From NCBI GenBank assembly GCA_900543885.1, contig UQTA01000083.1, positions 1 through 14,689 on the forward strand: a stretch of 14,689 bases of DNA, given 5' to 3'. The translations under genes were made by a program, and so were the position numbers. Each line of letters begins with the position of its first letter. The first letter of the stretch is position 1. The notes beneath the pieces were generated by a model that searched no databases, was not told the DNA's origin, and saw nothing but the letters and a program-made list of their open reading frames with translations. This document shows, one piece after another, positions 13,592-14,689 of the stretch. Source of the DNA: an uncultured Clostridium sp. GTDB taxonomy: Bacteria; Bacillota; Clostridia; Lachnospirales; Lachnospiraceae.

Positions 13592-13630
13592 AAAAAAGCA
13601 CCTGCCACTATGCAGTAGTCCAGTGCTTTT
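13592..13630 (-). terminator. Intrinsic terminator upstream of the operon promoter
   Basis: On the minus strand AAAAGCAC and GTGCTTTTTT flank an inner stem built from ACTA/TAGT around TGCAG, followed by a T-rich run. It would stop transcripts from the right, for example from the transposase remnant. The plus-strand reading also ends in CTTTT and may be weakly active. Confidence 0.65.
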
Positions 13631-13822
13631 GGGTATAAGATCCAGAAAAGGACACTCATCCTGAATTATTCATAGAGCAATTTCTAATCTAAAGACTGCT
13701 CTGCGAATCCCAAAATGATCCGTTGCAGCCATAACTTTTTCAAAACCAGCCGAAAAAGGGTATAAAATCCCTATGCTCAGTTTTGAAACAATTATTGGGC
13801 TGTCGTGGTTCGTTAATAGTTG

Positions 13823-14182
13823 TTATTCCAGCTGTACATTTAGCTTTCCTATTGATGAAAGAGTATCATAGAATTCTTCCTTATAAGGGCAGCTACTGCA
13901 CAGCTTGAATATGATATATCTTGCTGAATGCACTGCCCTTGCGGCAATCTTCAGCAACTTTAAACCTATGGTATCAATACGTTGTTTCCGCATTTTTGCG
14001 GATAATACCAGTCGTCTAAACCAGTTAAATATGTTATACGCAAGAGCATGTACCTGAACCCTGTTTGCATTTACAATCCGGTTATGGCTGCTTACAGCAG
14101 CAAAATCAAAACCAGACTTGCTTTCTTTAATGAAGATTTCTTCTTGTTCGAGACATAATAATGATCCTTCTTTCTGTAGTGT
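13823..14182 (-). pseudogene. IS1380-like transposase, C-terminal remnant
   Basis: An open frame of 119 codons without a start codon reads to a TAA at 13825-13823. It contains IKESKSGFDFAAVSSH, ALAYNIFNWFRRLVLS and AARAVHSARYIIFKLCSSCP, which resemble the C-terminal third of IS1380-family DDE transposases (the E-containing helix region, the LAYN-x-NWFR helix and the basic tail). Full-length members have about 430-450 residues, so the N-terminal two thirds are gone. A TAA at 14185-14183 cuts the frame and nothing transposase-like continues upstream in the other frames. Terminal inverted repeats of the element could not be identified. The family assignment is from memory of conserved motifs. 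Confidence 0.7.
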
Positions 14183-14561
14183 TTACAGTATATTAGATTC
14201 ATTAAGAAATGTCTCTTGAAGTGTCTTAAATTACGATACCATTATATTGTTTTGTGGGTAACATAATTATACAATAAAAGGTGTCCTTTTTGATTGCTTA
14301 TGCAGAAAAAACAGTAACTTTTTATTCAATATGAGAATTCCCCGTTCTGCCAGATGAATCCCTGGCAAAACGGGGAACTTTTTATCTTAAAAGCGAAATC
14401 CCTGAGGAAAATGTATAATTCCTGGTAGTCCTTAATTTTAAAGGGATTTATTGAATTCTAATTTTTCTTTATGAAACACCCCTGGCATCATGAGGGATAT
14501 TGCCATATTTTCTGCTTAATAATACCGCCTCATATTCGAAAAAGAGTAGTGTAGATAAATT
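14183..14561. other. Non-coding AT-rich gap
   Basis: I see no gene in this stretch. It contains a short AAAAGG-TGT-CCTTTT hairpin (about 14276-14290), -10-like TATAAT boxes on the minus strand at 14266-14271 and 14241-14246 without matching -35 boxes, and the strong hairpin at 14338-14377. It probably includes decayed insertion-sequence DNA. Confidence 0.5.
14338..14383 (+). terminator. Strong hairpin followed by a T-run
   Basis: TTCCCCGTTCTGCCAG (14338-14353) pairs with CTGGCAAAACGGGGAA (14362-14377), 15 of 16 positions, with an 8-nt loop. CTTTTTATC follows on the plus strand. It has the form of an intrinsic terminator, but no plus-strand gene lies in front of it within the window. It may be left over from a lost gene or be part of an insertion-sequence end. 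Confidence 0.5.
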
Positions 14562-14689
14562 ATATGATGTAAGTGTCAAAAGTATAAATTGCGTTTGTGC
14601 TCGCACAAATAAGCAATTTATACTTATTGACACGCCGAACACCTCAAACTCCCATAAAATGGTGTGAACACGCCATTTTATGGGAGTTT
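14562..14689. mobile_element. MITE-like structured element, copy 2 (inverted, runs off the window)
   Basis: From 14562 the sequence equals the reverse complement of copy 1 (5353 downwards) for 82 consecutive nucleotides. It therefore includes the terminal repeat and all of hairpin H4 (14574-14632). Hairpin H3 (from 14636) keeps the same base CGAACACC, the same apical AAAATGG/CCATTTT stem and the same loop TGTGAACACG. The middle of its stem differs on both arms, and pairing is unbroken to the window end (14646-14662 with 14673-14689). The rest of the element should lie beyond 14689. Confidence 0.8.

Noticed and set aside
13450..13659. A 69-codon minus-strand open frame before the lipoprotein remnant
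   Set aside because: It runs through the terminator hairpin and the promoter, and resembles nothing. Its last 15 codons (MVSRRKQEKTGKVKL) overlap the next ATG as ATGA, but a leader peptide cannot be supported from this.

Overview
The window looks like chromosomal DNA from an anaerobic, low-to-moderate GC Firmicute, most likely a Lachnospiraceae (Blautia/Ruminococcus-like). This rests on the style of the proteins (a 7TM-GGDEF protein, a cupin-AraC regulator, a short GlgP, Cache-type hybrid kinases), the Shine-Dalgarno use and the intergenic style. No 16S or other taxonomic marker is present, so the genus is inference.

Left part (1-5086). A membrane diguanylate cyclase gene (239-1336, minus) is flanked by two small gene remnants: an Smr-like start downstream and a 49-codon stub upstream. 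An AraC-family regulator (1677-2657, minus) is divergent from a glycogen/maltodextrin phosphorylase (2798-5086, plus). The shared intergenic space holds promoter-like boxes and an inverted repeat. A likely bidirectional terminator lies between the AraC and GGDEF genes.

Middle part (5136-13559). A minus-strand operon reads, in order of transcription: promoter (about 13559-13531), broken first unit (13453-13211), solute-binding lipoprotein 1 (13146-12316), hybrid histidine kinase (12329-10125), solute-binding lipoprotein 2 (10147-8297), double-receiver hybrid histidine kinase (8291-5343). Genes overlap or abut. The cassette contains no permease, no ABC ATPase and no DNA-binding response regulator. 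The parsimonious reading is that surface-anchored binding proteins act as ligand-sensing partners of membrane hybrid kinases rather than as transport components. Lipoprotein 2 is unusual: an SBP_bac_1-like domain carries a C-terminal 5'-nucleotidase C-terminal-like domain without the metallophosphatase half. The broken first unit joins, in one reading frame, a lipoprotein signal peptide to the last residues of a receiver domain. It therefore looks like the scar of a deleted third binding-protein/kinase pair.

A MITE-like element of about 217 bp (5136-5352) lies between the converging phosphorylase and kinase genes. It has 22-bp terminal inverted repeats and four consecutive hairpins. Its right end supplies the stop codon of the last kinase. 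A second copy, inverted, starts at 14562 and runs off the right edge. The copies are identical over 82 nt, but the middle of one long hairpin has changed on both arms together, so pairing is kept. The two inverted copies bracket the whole sensory operon plus the remnant next to it.

Right part (13560-14689). This holds a terminator upstream of the operon promoter, a C-terminal remnant of an IS1380-like transposase (13823-14182, minus), about 380 bp of AT-rich DNA with one strong terminator-like hairpin, and the second copy of the structured element. I see no tRNA, rRNA or CRISPR array.
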